Source of the DNA: an uncultured Armatimonadota bacterium
GTDB lineage: Bacteria > Armatimonadota > Fimbriimonadia > Fimbriimonadales > Fimbriimonadaceae
Length of the DNA: 38,999 nt
Reading direction: 5' to 3'
Assembly (NCBI GenBank): GCA_903904815.1
Contig: CAIVDU010000026.1
Location: 1 to 38,999, forward strand
Notes under the pieces: model-generated
Told to the model about the DNA's origin: nothing
Database searches by the model: none
Seen by the model: only the letters and a program-made list of their open reading frames with translations
Program-made: the position numbers and the translations under genes
Part shown: positions 37,976 to 38,999 of the stretch, piece by piece
Numbering within the stretch: position 1 is the stretch's first letter
How the letters are laid out: each line of letters opens with the position of its first letter

Positions 37976-38999
37976 TTATCGAAGTTGAAGGTCTTCGTGT
38001 CGATTTACGATATTCAGGTCACGATCTAGTTCGAGATAGACCCGGGGCTCTGGAAGGCGGAGCGATCGTCTGGGGTTGAGGGAACAGGCTCGGATGGCGA
38101 CTTCGGTTCCGAAGTCGGCGCTGAGATTTCGGAAGGCGTCGAGGAGGGTGATGGCGCTTCCGGCGAGAGTGCCGTTTTCCAACCGAACCTGCTTTTCCCC
38201 GACGACGCACGCGAGGCCCCACATGGTGAGTTTCTGTCCGGCGGGCAGACCGACCGCCATGGTCCCATCGCTGACGGCGATGATCTTTTCGGGAGGCTTG
38301 CATTTGAGCAGCAACGCAGCCGCGTCTCGGCAGACGTGGAGCCGATCGTAGATGAGCTCCGTCGCGAGAGCATCGTTTGATAGGGCATAGCCGACGGTTC
38401 CGGCTTCCCGATGATGAAGCGGTCGCATCGCGTTGAATGTATGGGTCGAATGGCCAACTCCGAACTCAAAGCCTCGGCGCGCTTCTTCGAACGTGGCATT
38501 CGTGTGCCCCATGCTCACGACGACTCCCCGCGACATGAGTCTTTTTGCCAACTCCAAGCCGTTGGGAATCTCGGGGGCGAGGGTGATGAGTTTCAGGCGA
38601 GGGTCGTTTAGGATGGCGTCCCACTCGGAGGGTCCATCGGGAGCGGGGATGATGGCCGAAGGCGGCTGGGCGCCGGGAAAGGTCGGACTGATGAACGGCC
38701 CTTCCAGGTGGAAACCGGGAATCATGGGCGAGTCAGGGATGTTCGCCAGCGCTCGCTCGATGTCGGCGGGACTCTCAGTGACAGTGGTGGGAAGGAAGAA
38801 CTCATATCCTTCGCTGGCAAACCGCTTGGCCAGTGTCTCCATTTGGTCGCGATCGGCGGACATGAAGTCGATGCCGAAACCGCCGTGGACATGGATATCG
38901 ACGAACCCGGGCACGAGGGTGCCGGAGGGAGGACGGGAAACGCGCTCGGTTTGACCGGTGACGAAGTCGATGTCGTATGCGCCGAATCCGTCCGGCCCC
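37976..38999 (-). CDS. nagA: N-acetylglucosamine-6-phosphate deacetylase (5' end outside window)
   Basis: 341 codons are visible; the frame continues through the window edge, so the N-terminus is missing. The start of the barrel, GTLVPGFVDIHVHGG, carries the metal-binding HxH. Other ligands and active-site residues are in GFHLEGPFISP, GHTNATFEEA, HTFNAMRPLHHREAG and the catalytic Asp in VSDGTMA. It removes acetate from GlcNAc-6-phosphate during amino-sugar use or cell-wall recycling. An internal GTG at the VPGFVD position is not a likely start because the preceding codons match the family's upstream sequence. Confidence 0.92.
   Translation of the reverse strand, partial: GPDGFGAYDIDFVTGQTERVSRPPSGTLVPGFVDIHVHGGFGIDFMSADRDQMETLAKRFASEGYEFFLPTTVTESPADIERALANIPDSPMIPGFHLEGPFISPTFPGAQPPSAIIPAPDGPSEWDAILNDPRLKLITLAPEIPNGLELAKRLMSRGVVVSMGHTNATFEEARRGFEFGVGHSTHTFNAMRPLHHREAGTVGYALSNDALATELIYDRLHVCRDAAALLLKCKPPEKIIAVSDGTMAVGLPAGQKLTMWGLACVVGEKQVRLENGTLAGSAITLLDAFRNLSADFGTEVAIRACSLNPRRSLRLPEPRVYLELDRDLNIVNRHEDLQLR

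Overview
The window looks like a chromosomal segment from a free-living, moderately GC-rich Gram-negative-type bacterium that degrades carbohydrates. Three things point that way: a glycoside hydrolase run, a protein with a PEP-CTERM sorting signal, and large PAS/hybrid histidine kinases. TTG and GTG starts are frequent, and several promoters have a TATAAT-like box only 5-9 nt before the start codon (leaderless type). The protein styles suggest a Fimbriimonadia-like member of the Armatimonadota. That is an impression from family content and is not proven by any marker in the window.

Layout. Bases 1-12 kb form a sugar and amino-acid catabolic region: the C-terminal part of an ArsR-type regulator with a sugar-binding-like domain, a GH2 hydrolase, a secreted GtaA/DUF4965 protein, methionine gamma-lyase divergent from an Lrp/AsnC regulator (with a perfect inverted repeat between them), a GH5 hydrolase, a GH29 alpha-L-fucosidase and a class V aminotransferase. 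From 11.8 to 16.3 kb lie a DUF6436-like thioredoxin-fold protein coupled to a hybrid histidine kinase, and a convergent CHASE3 kinase. From 16.3 to 19.6 kb lie a strong terminator that may end a small RNA, tRNA-Ala(TGC), an Eis-like acetyltransferase, a repeat-filled intergenic stretch and the PEP-CTERM protein. From 19.6 to 22.3 kb there are two small regulatory modules. One is a winged-helix regulator and a membrane protein that share a near-identical palindrome. The other is a DUF4260 membrane protein with a 33-bp perfect palindrome and a nearby TetR regulator. From 22.3 to 27.6 kb lie another hybrid kinase, an aquaporin with an upstream mini-ORF, and an ankyrin-repeat protein.

Bases 27.6-32.6 kb hold a tight housekeeping operon of overlapping genes: HisN-like phosphatase, ruvX, mltG, a YqeG-GtrA fusion, aroE and tsaC/sua5. 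It converges on a chemoreceptor gene. The end of the window has an unusually AT-rich intergenic island, a third hybrid kinase (PAS-PAS-GAF-PAS-HisKA-HATPase-REC) and the 3' part of nagA.

Across the window there are four copies of a C-rich/G-rich hairpin repeat in intergenic DNA (near 5.4, 18.4, 21.6 and 26.1 kb) and a TTRGYGG heptamer repeat at two loci. No CRISPR array, transposase or phage gene was seen. The items most worth following up are the two palindrome-regulator modules, the Lrp/methionine gamma-lyase control region, the YqeG-GtrA fusion, the candidate small RNA and the hairpin repeat family.
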